Shown piece after piece: positions 34,151 through 51,109 of a stretch of DNA of 64,000 nucleotides. How positions within the stretch are numbered: the stretch's first letter is position 1; the number at the start of each line of letters is the position of its first letter. The notes beneath the pieces were generated by a model. The model made no database searches. It was not told the DNA's origin and saw only the letters and a list, made by a program, of their open reading frames with translations. Location of the stretch: contig JASKMD010000252.1 in NCBI GenBank assembly GCA_030144725.1, positions 62,001 through 126,000 on the forward strand. The letters run 5' to 3'. A program made the position numbers and the translations under genes. The DNA is from Haematococcus lacustris (Eukaryota > Chlorophyta > Chlorophyceae > Chlamydomonadales > Haematococcaceae).

Positions 34151-36972
34151 CTACTGGTCGGCATCGTACACTATTGCGTCGTCTTGCTGCCGCACATCCA
34201 CCGCCACGTCATCATAGGCAAGGGGAGCTTGTGCGTCATGACCTGGCTGGGGGTCGAGTGGGCTGCCCGACCTCCTGCGCCTGCAGCCGACAACAACAGC
34301 AGCATGCAGGACTGATACACGCTGCCACAACTAGCTCTTGGCCGCAGCGCTGTGAATATGGGTCCCGACACAATAAAAGATGCTGGCCTGGTGTGACATC
34401 ACAGCCCAGTCAGCGCGTGTGGCATAGCCAGAGGCGTCTCCAATCCTCAGGATTCACATTAAGAGGTGGAGAAGGGCAGAGGTGTAGTAATCACATGCTC
34501 GACGACCATGGTGGCATAGAAAAGTTCAGCCAACTAGGCCAACTGCACATGCCACAGTGGCCACCACCCAACATTGGCGCACTGGCATGCAGGCCGCATG
34601 CGTGTGGTACAGAACTGATGTCACACAAGTCCTGATCAGCCAGGCAGGTGCCCGACATGTGTAGTGCTCTAGTGCCAGGTGCTGGTGGTGGCAGGAACTG
34701 CATCAGCATGCCTGGCAACCAGCATAACAAGGCAGGACCTAGCCTCTTGCTTCCGCTTGAGACAGCGGTAGAGTTGGAAGGGGCAGCTGGGACTACGCAC
34801 CTGGGCTGGTCATCTCCCCGGGCTGGGCTGCGCTCCCGAGCCGGGCTGCGGCTGCGCTGGCGCTCACGACTGGCACTCCTGCGGGCCACACCCCAATGCC
34901 AGAGTCGTTGGTCATGGTGCTAAAGGTGAGGCTGCTGTTGTCGAGCTGCTGTTCAAGTGAGTAGAGGTGGCCCACGGCCTTGTGCTGGCCCTGGCGCAGA
35001 CCTCACAGCCATGCAGGGATGCCCAACCCTGCAATCTTAACTGGCTTTCAACATGCGTTGGCAGCCTGCAATGTCTGAGTATTGCCCTTTGCCCTAACAG
35101 TGGTCCTTGTCCCAGGCCATTGTCAAACTTCCTCCCCGCTGTGACACACACCAGATGGCAGTGACTGCACCACCTTATCCATCACCTGCTGCCACTGCGG
35201 TGGCGTGATCGTCTGTCTCGGCTACGACTGCGGTCACGTCGGCTGCTACGACCACGGTCTCGATCGCGGTCATAGCCACCACGGTCACGGTCCCGCTCAG
35301 AACCACCGCGATCGCGATCGCGGTCGTAGCCGCGGTCGCTGCCACCTCTCCGGCTGTCGTAGCCTCGGGTGGGGGGGCCTCGTGATGATGTCTCTGCATG
35401 CATGACAGCGACACTGACGTGTCAACAGTGGGCAATGGCACGCCATGTGGTCATGCGTGGACAAACCAACAGCAGCAGAGGGGCAGCCAGGCAAGCTAGC
35501 TAGGAGCTGCTCCGACCTCCTTGGGATTCCCTGGGACAGGACTAAGGTATCAGCAAGGGCCAGCAGCCCCAGGTGTAGGGGCGGGAAAGGGGATGGGCGG
35601 CCGCAGCCTGTGGCGCCTGGCTTACTCTGGTCGCCCTCACCCTCCCGTTTGATCATGTCTCTGGGTGTCTTACGAGACTCCTTGGACATCACCACCTGCG
35701 GGCCAGCAGCAGGCAGTACGTCCCGCCTGTCAGCAGCATGCCTGAGCCACATCTTGGGCTGCTGTCGCTCATGTTGCCAAATTGCCAGCTGGTGCATCAC
35801 AATCAATGCACGGCAAAGCGTGGCAGAGCACTAGCAGCTGCAAGGTGCACAGCACAGGCATATGGCTGCTGAAACAGGCGATACGGGCACAACTAAGCAC
35901 CCCTCCCAACCAACACTAATACACGACGTTAGTCCACCAGTCTCGCTGTAACATGCAAGCCCAACAACTCCAGTAGACATCATAGGTTCAGTCAAGATGG
36001 CATAATGATGTAAATCAATGACAGCTTGCATGGTGCCAGTCGACGACAGCATGCACTGCCCAGCATTGCCATGCCCCCAAAACAGCCTAACACCCACCGA
36101 CACCTCTCGCCCGCCCACTACAGTACGATCCAGTGCATACAGCGCATCTTCAGCGTCGCGGTTGTCACGAAACTCCACAAAACCAAACCCACGAGGCTTC
36201 CTGCAGTGCAGACCCACAGACGCTGGTGCCAGCACTTCACACAGTGCCAGCATCGCACAGCCCGCCTGCATGCTGGTGCCACCAGCAGCGGTGTCAGCGT
36301 CAGATGTACATGGACCTGTGCTTGGGAATAGTAACAGGCTGATATCACATGAAGATAACCCCTTTGGCTATGGACGAGAGCTTGCTGCACGTACCACGTG
36401 CGCTGCCAAGGTGCACATGGTCAGCAAGCTTGGCAAATGTCTCTCTTCCTCTCTCGTCTGCTTGGGCCTCTTTCATGCTCTCTTCCCTCCCCTCTTTCTT
36501 CCCGTCAAATGTCTCAGGCATAGGCGGCTGATCTTGGGGGCTTCCGTGCAACCGAAACCAGTGTGCGTGTGCCATGTCTCTAGCGGCTGCGCTTTGAAGC
36601 CTTGGCCAACGAGCTCTAGACCTTTGTGCGCTTGGTCACTTGCAGGCTCTGGCATGCTCTGACTGGTCTGTCCCGCCGACAGCACACGTCAGTGCAAGGC
36701 CGCATCCCTGACCAGGACTGGCGCGTTTGTGGAAGCTGCTGGCTTGCCCACCCTGTGTAGTAGTCCTTAGGGAGGTAGATGTCGCGGACCTCGCCGTAAC
36801 GCTGAAACATATCACGCACATCTTCTTGCCTGCGTGAGGCTTCAGTGCCCCCACCGTGAATATCCTTGCCCTCACGTGCTGTAAGGCTTCCCAGGCTAGC
36901 CCACCTGACATCTAGCGGAAGATTGCGAACCAGCAAAGACACTCGCTCCGGTTCGTCACCGCGGGGACCCAT
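34151..36972 (-). CDS. Serine/arginine-rich splicing factor, single RRM plus RS domain (SCL-like)
   Basis: Nuclear pre-mRNA splicing factor. Deduced exons on the complement: 36972-36905, 36829-36752, 36200-36104, 35695-35641, 35393-35186, 34878-34801, 34280-34151. Phases agree (714 nt, 237 aa). The RRM spans about residues 12-85 with RNP2 LLVRNL (13-18) and RNP1 RGFGFVEF (52-59); YGEVRDIYLP lies between them. VVMSKESRKTPRDM follows the RRM, as in plant SCL proteins. Then come Gly/Tyr/Asp/Arg repeats (SDRGYDRDRDRGGS) and an RS region with SRSRDRRSRHRS and RSRSPARERSPAR. The short final exon ends in an acidic tail, AIVYDADQ. The 68-nt first exon and phase-2 junctions all agree. Membership of the SCL rather than the SC35 group is less certain. 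Confidence 0.88.
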
Positions 36973-37190
36973 GGCTCTGTGCTTGCTGTTGAAAAGGAAC
37001 CCAGTACACAGACTGCGTTGTACAAGTGGCGAAGGCTGATAGAAGACTTGAATCAAAGTGACAAAGCATGACCAAAAATGTCAACACACTCAGCCAATAA
37101 CGACGTTCTCTCCTGTGGGCCTCGGGTGGCCCTTCACGCTTAGAACAGAGCAACAAGGCAACTGACATTCGAAAGGCCGCCGCAACATAA
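36973..37190. promoter_or_regulatory. Bidirectional promoter region between SR factor and aspartate kinase
   Basis: Only 218 bp separate the two divergent start codons (36972 on the minus strand, 37191 on the plus strand). Both 5' UTRs and both core promoters must fit here. No strict TATA box was seen. Confidence 0.6.
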
Positions 37191-42058
<4,868 letters not shown>

Positions 42059-43683
42059 CGCACAAAGGCCTGAAACCCGGGGTAGCAGCAATAGCAGCAC
42101 CGGAAGCGGCAACACCAAGTGCCAGCAGAGAGAGGGGAGGTCATAGTGCCTTGGGCTACGGTCTCGATGCTTTCGTCAGGCCAGGCCGCGCCACTGGCAC
42201 CCTGCAGGGTTCCTCACTAGGCCTGCCACCTGCCACCCCAACTTGGGGCAGGTCGTGGCACAGGGCCTGATTTCCTGAACATGTGTTTCAGGCCGGCTAG
42301 GACTTGGCCTGACCTGCACCACGCTGCCTTGAGAAGGCCAGGCCAACTGAACCCTCATGTGGCCCTCTAGGTGGTGTCAATGGCTGCTCTGGCTATCAAG
42401 GGCTGGCCTTGGTCAGTGGTCGTGATCACAAGAAGGGTGTGCTCTTTATGGTGAAGGTGTGGTGTAGGGAGGTGAGGTGGATGGGGCGTCAGGCTACCTC
42501 GCGCTGTGAACAGTTCATGCCCCCACCCCACACACTTCCCCACACATCAGCACCCTCGGCTCTGTTCGCGGGCGACTTCATCCTCTCAACGCCGCACATT
42601 TTGGCCGGTTAGCGTGCATAAGGTCCCAACATGGGTTTTGTAATCTACATGTGACATGTCTTTATTATGTGCACGAAATGCATGAAATAATTACGAAAGT
42701 GCTTGCTGCATCAAATGTGCGTCAAATGTGCATCACACGTCCCTTGGTAAGCAGTGCATTGCTTCTTCTGTTCGAGGCGCAAGCGATCGCAGCGGGGCGG
42801 GGCGGGGCGGGCTTCACAGCTCGGTCATCCTCCTCGGGCTTGCTTCACCGCTCGGTGACAAGCTGCAAGAGTCTAGAACGAGTCGCCCGGTCTAGTTAAA
42901 GCCGTCACAGCGCAAACGGACAGCGCATGCTATGCACGCATTTCGAGCGGGATCCGCGAACCTCGTGCATTCGCGAAGCATCGTATTTGAATCTTAACTG
43001 ATGCCAATCGAATCTAGTTCTCGTGATGTGTACGCCATTCGGATGCGTGGTCCAGTGATAATGTGACATGCGAATGGGATGCCGTCCTGCCCTGCTCGGT
43101 CATTTCATACGAAGCTCGCAAGCGCCGGTCCCAGCGTGGAACCCAATCACACGCAGGTTCTGTTTCGGATGGTGTGGCAGGGGTTGCGCATCGACCCTGA
43201 ACCTCGCGTGGCTCTCCATTGCAGGCTGCGCGAGACACATCTCATCGCAGCAGAGTGGTAGTCGGCAACGCCTCCCGCCGCTCGAACGGCAGGTGGGAAG
43301 CACCAGCAGCTGCCAGGTAGTGTAGCAATGGCAGATAAACACGCACTAGCCTGGTGCAGCCATATGCCTTTAGTTTGGAGCATGATTTATAGAGAGCGTT
43401 ATTCCACTGAGACTGCGGGACGCCGGTGTCAACTGCCCGCTCTTCTCCTTCCTCGCAGGACGCGCCTGCGAAGGCGTGGCGTACTCTGGACTGGAGCATT
43501 GACGTGGCTGAAAATCAGGTGCGTGATACCTGCCATGCCATCGCGGCACATGCTATATCTCGCCTCACGTCGTGCTTTCACTCGTGGTGCCGGCCTACAC
43601 TGCCCCTGGCATACCTCGTACCTGCCAGTGCCCATGCTAACGTAAAGCTTAAGCAAACAATTGTTGTGTTTGCAGACAGTACC
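42059..43683. other. Intergenic region upstream of family copy B
   Basis: No gene recognised. It is duplicated at 55028-56477. It should hold the 3' UTR of aspartate kinase and the promoter of copy B. Both copies keep a GCGATCGC palindrome followed by GGGGCGGGGCGGGGCGGG (about 42783). An open frame from 43426 runs into the first family exon and may extend its N-terminus. Confidence 0.55.
42639..42643 (+). terminator. Candidate poly(A) signal TGTAA for aspartate kinase
   Basis: TGTAA in the segment GGGTTTTGTAATCTACATGT, about 580 nt after the aspartate kinase stop. The segment is preserved at 55460-55464 in block C. Confidence 0.5.
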
Positions 43684-46600
43684 ATGGCAAGGCATGATGC
43701 ACACCTCAACAACTTGAGTCATGTGTGTGCTGAGGTATGGGCCTGATGGACACCAACCCAGCTTGGTATGAGTATCGCAACACACATGGTGTCAATACTC
43801 ATCCCACCTGCTGTGGGGCTCTTCCTGCAGCCCAATCAAGCTCTGGAGCATGGCACCAAGCGGGGGCCAGGCCTGTCCAGGCCTAGCACCTGGCCCAACA
43901 AGAAGCCAAGGCATGCGTCACTGATTTCCGCCTCAACTGAGTCGCAGCCACGTTGTGACAGGACAGAACTGGACCATCAGCGCCGGCCCCACCCAACTGC
44001 TGACCCAGTCACTCGGGCAGTGCGCACGGAGGCCATCAGGCCGCATGCTGCTGTGGGCTCTGCTAGGGAAGGAGATGAGGGGGCCAGTTCTCAGCACTGC
44101 TGCCACACTGGTGAGTGGAGCCAACCTCTGCCTGCGCCCAGCGCCCTCCAGCCTGCAGTTGGGCGAGCCTGCCAGCAGCTTGTGTGCTAGTAGCAACCAG
44201 GGTTGTTGCTCATTGTTGTGTGGCAACCATTGGTGCACCTGGGCCCCTGGCCTGAGGTCACCACCACATGGAGTCCATGCGTGCAGGCGCGGAGGGCCGG
44301 GCGGGGCCCAGCCGTGTTGAGGCTGCTGCCATGGCACCACCCAGGCAGGCAAGTGTGGAGCATGGTTCCTTACAGCCAATGAACATGTGAGCAAGGGAGC
44401 AGAGCTGGGGTAACTCCATGCACCCTGGCACTGTGGCTGCAGGCGGTACAGCGAGGACCGTGTGGCCCTGGCGGCAGATGCGTTGCGCCTCTGCCTCACC
44501 AGCCTGCTGGCATCACCTGCCCAGCTCCCCTTCCCTCCCTTGCTGAACCAAACTCCAACTGCCCGCACCCTGCCAGCAGGCATCAGGAGGGCACACAACC
44601 CTCAGCTGCTGTGGGTCCAACACGCCTCCCACCTGCAGCATGTCCTGCTGCCAGCCCCTTGTCTCTGCCCGTCAAAGAAAGAGAGTTGTTGGAGAGGGCA
44701 AAGGCACTGCAGCACCAGCTTTTAGACGGCCCAGATACAGTGCACCTGGTCAAGACGACGCTGACAGATGAGTTGAGCACTGACATCCTACAAGCCATGA
44801 CCCCACCTGCCCAGCAAGTGGACTGGAGCACTGCAGAAGAGGAGCCTGCGCCAATGGTGTGCATTCCTTGCGACAGGGGAGGTGGCCTGCAGCACCTGCC
44901 TCCTCCCCTGCTCTTTGACAAAGGAGGCAAGTGGGTGTGGAAGCCGTCTAGCTGGCCCTGGCACACGGTGGCGCAGCAGTGGGGCAAGGTGGCGTGGGCT
45001 GCGTATGTCAAGCCACACCTTGTGCTAGGTTTGCAGCTAGTTGGGGACCCTGAACCTACAGCCGATGATTCCAATCGTAACCCAGAGTCCCATGCGGCGC
45101 CCAACCTCCTCAACCGCTCTCCTCTCCAGAATGGGGAATTGGTGGGACAGGTGGCAGCAGCTGCTGAGGCTCCCACTCCTGTGGATGCACTACACGCCTC
45201 GCTCGTTGGCTCTAGTTCGCACTCTGATCAGCATGCTGGTGAAGGTGAGGGGCTGTGGGCACAACAAGGGGTCATGGCAACAGCTGTGGATACCTGCTGG
45301 CCTTGCAACCGCAAAGCTGCCTGTGTCATGTCCATGTGCTGAGACCAGGTGGCTGGTTAGGCCTTGTCCTGCCCCGGGCCAGGCAGTTGCGGTCTCACTC
45401 TTCCGACATCCTGCTTACAGATGTGCATGGCCCGGCTGACCAGGCTGGCCCAGGCTGCAGGGGTGGCGGCCTCCGTCATGATGGCCTCGATACGGTGACA
45501 CCCCTGCAACAGGCGAGTGCCCTAGCTGCGACGTGCATAGCGCTTGTGCAAGTGGGCAATAACCCGTATTGCACTGACCCAGTCCTTGTTGTGCAGCCTT
45601 GCCTAGACCTGCAGCCGCATGGCAGCACAATCAGCACATGACCATGATGACCACAATGACCAATGTCACCATGTGCTTGCAGGCATGCCTTGGGCTATCG
45701 GCTTCCAACAGCATGGGGGAGGAGCTTGCGCAGCCCGATGTCGATCCCACTGCCAACCTGACAGCCGCCCAGCCGACAGCGGCCTCCTCCCCATCCCTTA
45801 CCCAGGCCACAGATACTGGCAGCAGCGTCCAGCCAGATTGCAGGCAGGAGGAGGGGGCACCGCCCTATGTTGCTTTTGAGCCAGCCTACCCGCCTGTGAC
45901 GCTGGGTGGCCAGCTGGTGCTGGGGCTGCGGGCGGCAGCGGGCAGTGGCTCTGCAGCCCCTGGTCCTGCCAGCTTGGCCACCCCAGAGGCGTGGACAGCC
46001 TCTGCCCCGCCACCACCTCCCAACCACCTTCAGGGCCAAGGGGCACAGCAGGCCAGCCCTCCTGGGGAGGGCCAAGCAGGTGCTCCTGAGACTGTTGCTG
46101 CCCCTCCCGCTCACCCCGTTGCTCCGCCCTGTGGCCCTAAGCCCCTGGACGGTCTACAGGGCGGCCCAGGTGAGGGGCTGGGAGGTCACAGCCTGCAGGG
46201 GGTCAGCAACAGCCAGGCATCACATCCATGTCATTTGCGCTACTGAACATGTATCCTGGCTCATGTTTCAGGGTGATGGTCATGCCTCTTGACTGCCACC
46301 TAGATGCATGCCCTGACCTGCTGCTCCCCCTTGCTGCCATGTGCATGCAGACACAGCCCCGGGCCCTGATGCCGTGCTTCAAGCGCATGGGGCTGAGGCG
46401 ATGCCACCCACACCCTCACACGTGGCTTGGTGCAATTTTAACGTCCACCCTCGAAGCCTCCAGGAGCTCTTAAAGGATCAAACCCAGCGGTTCGGGCTGG
46501 AAGGCTGTGCAGCGGACACTGAAGTCAGTGTCCACGTAGTGCTGGTGTTTCCCCTAGACCAACCCTGCAACAATGATTATGGCAGCTTGGAGGTGATCTA

Positions 46601-48869
46601 CAAGGCAGAGCGAAGGTCAGGGGAGAAGAGCAGGTGGGGCCTGACGGTCGCAAATGGAAGTCGAAGGACAATCCCTCAATGGGTGAAGAAGAAGGGCCTG
46701 CAACTCACCGGCAAATACAAGGCACACAGGGGCCCTGTGGTCACTGGGCCGCACCGGCTGGAGGTACAAGTGCAGCCCCTGACTCAGGAGGCAACACAGA
46801 CTGGTCAAAGCACTGGAGGTCAGTATTGGTTGTCAAGGGGTGGGGTTGTGGAGCCTGGTGTGGAGGACCACCTCCTTCACCTTCTGTGTTGCTGCTCATG
46901 GTGGCTGCCTTGCGCCCTCAGCCTTCAAGCATACGCTGTGCCTTGGCCTGCCATCAGCACCGCCCTAGCCCTGAGAACACTGTTGGTGGTGGTGATGGTG
47001 CTGCTGCAGACGCGGAGGGCAGCCTGGATGGGGCAGGGCCGTCCCAGGCTGATGCAGCGCCAGCCCCTGCTGCGGGTTAGTCAAGACACACACCTCCTTG
47101 CCACCTTAACAGTGCAGCGGCACCTAGCTGCAATCTTACGTCACCCATGGCAGCCTTAGTTCAATGCCTCACACTGGTGCAGGTAGGGAGGGGCCAGGCA
47201 GCTGCAGCACAGCCGCCAAGAGGCCTGGCATCTGCATTGGGCAGGTTGGCCTGACACCTTAGGCCTCACTGGTCCTACCTCATGTGTGACCCCAGCTGGG
47301 CTGTGCCCCATGGCTGTGCGATGCGCCCACAAGGGAGGTCAGCTGGACACCATGTACAGATCAAGATGCACTCCTCTGCTTGGTTTCATAGCCACCCACA
47401 TGCTGGCCTGGTGCCTTGTTTGCCGGTTCAGGAGGCACTGCAGGCGCCAGCTCCGGGCTCAACCGCAAGAGCACAGGAGGAGGCGCTGGACAAGCTGAGG
47501 GTGCTGGTGTGGCTGAGCCAGGTGCGCTGCCTGACCCTGGCCTGGGCTGCAGCCCCCAGCAGCTGAGTACATCACTGCTGCTGCTTCAAGCATGAGCATG
47601 TCCACATGCAGCCTGCATTGCTTGTGGCTGAGTCTGGTCCTGGCTGCCCCTTCCACTCTGCCTGCAGCACCAGCTGGGCTGCAACAGGATCAGCAGCCAG
47701 CTCCACCTCCTGCAGGCAGTGGACCGGGTAAGTGCCTGTCACCACCCTTCTGCCCTGCCTGCCCACTCGCTGGCCTGGCTCTCACCTTGTGGCCCCACAC
47801 CAGCAGCAGCAGGGCATGTTGGCTGGGCAGTGGGTGCTGCTGTCTTCCCACCAGGCCAGCTCTTGTGGCTGGCTTGCTGGCTGCAGGGGCTGAATGGCAA
47901 CCACCTCCAGCTGCAGCACCAGCACCTGCCGAAGAGGAGGCATGCCGCACTGCCAAGGGCACGGCTGACATGGACCAGGGACAGAGCCAGCGGTCAGGGC
48001 AGGGGTTGGATGATGGAGAACGGATGGAAACCGACGGGGGAGCGGCCCAGGTCTCCGGATCGAGTGCGCCCAGCTCGCCTGAAGGTCACGTTGATGCAGG
48101 TGCGCTGCCTGCCTGCCCACCCAAACCACAACCACAATAGCTTTTGAGTCTGCAACGCTAGCAGAGTGGTGAGGCAGGCCCATGAGAGTGTGGAGTTGCT
48201 TGGTGAGAGTGGCACACCCATGGCACCCATGCTGCACACTGGCAGAGGCGGCGCCTCCGGGGTGGTCCGGGACGGGCTGGGCCCTGAACCCCTTGGCTGC
48301 CCTTAACGCTCAGCAGCTGACGCAGCCACTGCTGACTCCATTGCATGCAGGTAGTGCCACTGCTGGTGATGGTGTAGGCACAGCTGAGGAGGGAGGACCC
48401 GGGCCATCCCATGCCGCTGCAGGCATGGAGGGTGTCGCTTTTGAGGGCGACCCTGTGATGCCCCTGCCTGCTGGTGGACCCACCCATGCTGGTGAGGCAG
48501 CTGCAGGCCCTCAGGCACAGCTACCTGCTGGCAGCCAGCTGTCATTGCACTGCTGCCAGGGCACTGGCTGCACAGACTTGGTCAAAGCAAGCAATGCCAC
48601 AGATCGGTTGCCCAGCTAGCCTGACTCATCAGTGCGTGCAATGTGTGACACCCCGCAGTGAGGCAGCCTGTGACATGTGACTGGGTGGGCCTTGTGTGTG
48701 CACCTGGTGTGCAGGCGTACCTGGCAGCAATGGGCAGGCCGTCACCGACCCCATGTCCTTGACCCATGAGGAGCCAGGTGGGTCCGGCATTGCATCATGC
48801 GTGTAGTCACTGTTCACGGTCCACCTGCAGGCAGCTTCACCTTCCGCTACCTGCACGAGCCTCACCTGC

Positions 48870-48939
<70 letters not shown>

Positions 48940-49242
48940 CGGTGTTGGGTATGGCTGGTGGCAGGGGTCGAGCAGGAGCATGGAGAGTGGCACACGCTGA
49001 TAACGAGCATCGTGAGTTTCCTTCACGCCCACCTGCCGGACACTCAACACCAGAACGTCGCCGAGTTTCACTTGCGCATGATTCAGTGGCGTGACAGCAT
49101 TGAGCGGGGAGTCCACCTACACGCCCTGGCCGCGGCGCATGCAGCGACCCAGTCAGAGTGCGTTGGGCAAGAAGCAGCACATACTGCATGGTTCATGTGG
49201 AAGTCAATGCTGAGGCTGATGTCAGCTGACGTCACGGCCTAG
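43684..49242 (+). CDS. Unrecognised three-copy family, copy B (131-codon deletion, SIM-like motif lost)
   Basis: Function unknown. Exons: 43684-43734, 43831-44110, 44257-44348, 44443-45244, 45421-45512, 45683-46169, 46351-46818, 47010-47075, 47432-47521, 47887-48099, 48351-48491, 48715-48777, 48965-49242. All phases agree (3123 nt, 1040 aa). Introns after exons 3 and 5 need GC donors (CAG|GCAAGT and CAG|GCGAGT). Visible parts: basic PNKKPRH; a W-rich block in exon 4 with MVCIPCD and WVWKPSSWPWHTV; exon 6 without the second W-rich block of copy C; the middle domain in exon 7 (NNDYGSLEVIYKAERR, GEKSRWGL, LTGKYKAHRGP); acidic linkers in exons 8-11; VTDPMSLTHEE where copies A and C have VIDIIDLTQEE; and a C-terminal helical domain with WHTLITSIVSFLHAHLP. 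The start could lie upstream in frame (open to 43426). Confidence 0.62.
48871..48937. repeat. CTG triplet array, about 22 units, intron of copy B
   Basis: Pure CTG run in the last intron of copy B, the longest of three arrays at matching positions in the family. The preceding exon-like sequence (GSFTFRYLHEPHLH in one frame) reads into poly-Ala and then a stop, so the phase-consistent splice excludes it. Confidence 0.92.
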
Positions 49243-51109
49243 CCATGAACCCTACAACATTCCAACTCTGGCATGTGCATGGCCATCTTTGCTGGGCCCT
49301 GGCTTGCACTGGCTCCGCTGCTGGTGTGTTGTGAGGCGGCGCTGCTGCCATCACCATGAGCGTCGCATCATTTAGAATTGGAACAGCTGGCAGGGGCACC
49401 TGCTTCCAGGCTGACCTTGCTCTGGACAGAGCTGGCTCGTAGCGACTTGTTCAGCAGGGCGTAGGGCTAGCTGTGATGGTAATGATGCTTGGTGCTTATA
49501 TGTTGCAGCAGCCTGTAGTCGAAGGTGTACACGGCTGTGATTATGGCAATGTCCTGTGGGCATGGGAAGTGAACTGCTACAGATATTGTGATGTTCTACA
49601 CTTGTCTTAGCTGGATGGGCCAGGGGCATGGCTGCGTCGCTGAGAAGTGGCTGGCTGCTTAGGATGTCGCAGTGCATGGTGTCTTGTTCTGCACACGGAA
49701 TCATCCACTCCTTGAATTCTTCACAGTGTCCATGGCTTCATCAGACACGTTGTAGTGATGGATCGCTTTGCGTACATGCTGCTAACGTGCATGTATGATG
49801 CACCATGTTGTACAAGTATTGGTTGGACACCACATTGTAAGGTGGCTCACTAAGGAATCATGAAATGTTCACGTGTGCATCCACCCGGTACACATGCCTC
49901 GTATGCATTAGCCAAGGGAACAAAGCAGCCCCATCTAGGGTGAGCTGTGCCCTATGTAACCTCAGCTATTATGACTGATCCCGCTCCTTCGACCCGTAGG
50001 CCTCTTTCACTACCACTCACCCTGGCGCTCCACTGATCGGTAAGGAATCCCCCATCACCCTATCACCCACCACCCCGTCGTTAGCCATCATACCTATAAC
50101 ATTATACTATCAGCCCATCACCCTTATACTGCACTGCACGCTACCTAACCCTCATTAAAAGCAGGTGTCGAGCAGGTGTCCACGTGACTTAGTGGGCGCT
50201 ACAGCTGCTGCTTGGCTGTGAGGCGGCGGTGCTGTTACAACAATGAGGGCTGCCATGCAAGTTGACAAGCAGCTACAGCTCAGCGGCCTGCAAGTAGCAC
50301 GCGCAATTGTGTCAGCGCAATCTAGCGGCGCGAGCAGCCTGCTACCTGCACGAGTCTCACCTGCACCTAAGGTGGACAGGGAAGTACCTCTAGAGCCTGG
50401 CTGCCCTGCCACCACCAACCACACTGCCCTGCCTGGCAAGCAGCTCATGTAGCTCCTTGCACACTACCCCACACTGCCTGTCATGCAAGCAACCTGCTAC
50501 ATGCAGGCTATGGGACAGATCATGTGCCTGCCCTTGAAGCAGTCTGCCCCGCACCAGCCCTTCAGCCTGCAGACTCGCTCACACCACCCTGTATCAGGCC
50601 TGGGCCACAACAGGTGGGGTCAGCGAACGCCCCTCAGCTTCACTAGCTGTAATGCCCACACTACACACTGTGTAAGTCCTACGCCATGATCCCCTGCACA
50701 TTCCTAGCTCCGACTTGCCGGCAACCAGCGCGGTTGTGAGTGGACAGTGCCCCAGGCAACCCACAGTGGACGGCTGTGTGTTGTTGGCCTGTGTGTGACT
50801 GCGCCAGACCTGTGAAGGTCTTGGATGTGTCACAGCCACGCACCATGCAAGGGCCTGCCACTCAAGCACCTACTTAGGCAACGTGAAACGTCGTTGTTGT
50901 CAGTTGACACCACGAAGCCACCAACCTGTCATGGCCGCTGGGCGTTGAAAGTGAAGGTGCACACCGTTCTGAGATGAACATCACTGTACGCCCTGGGCTC
51001 AGGATGCATGGTGTCCGGTCATCATGGTGAAGGGGACCCGGTGGGAGTGCAATAGCCTGCAGGAACACCCTTGCCTAGGAAGGTGCATTGAATGCAACGT
51101 GACGCCCCA
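49243..51109. other. Duplicated intergenic region, no gene recognised
   Basis: Inverted counterpart of 8090-10027 and direct counterpart of 63111-64000. It separates the 3' end of copy B from the inverted SET fragment. Open frames are short and not shared between the copies in any consistent frame, so none is called. Confidence 0.65.
49836..49840 (+). terminator. Candidate poly(A) signal TGTAA for copy B
   Basis: TGTAA about 594 nt after the copy B stop, in the ACATTGTAAGGT segment also seen downstream of copies A and C. Confidence 0.55.

Noticed and set aside
48797..49000. Poly-Ala extension of family exon 12 through the CTG array
   Set aside because: Retaining the sequence leads to a stop after GWWQGSSRSMESGTR. 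Splicing from 48777 to 48965 keeps the C-terminal domain in phase in all three copies.
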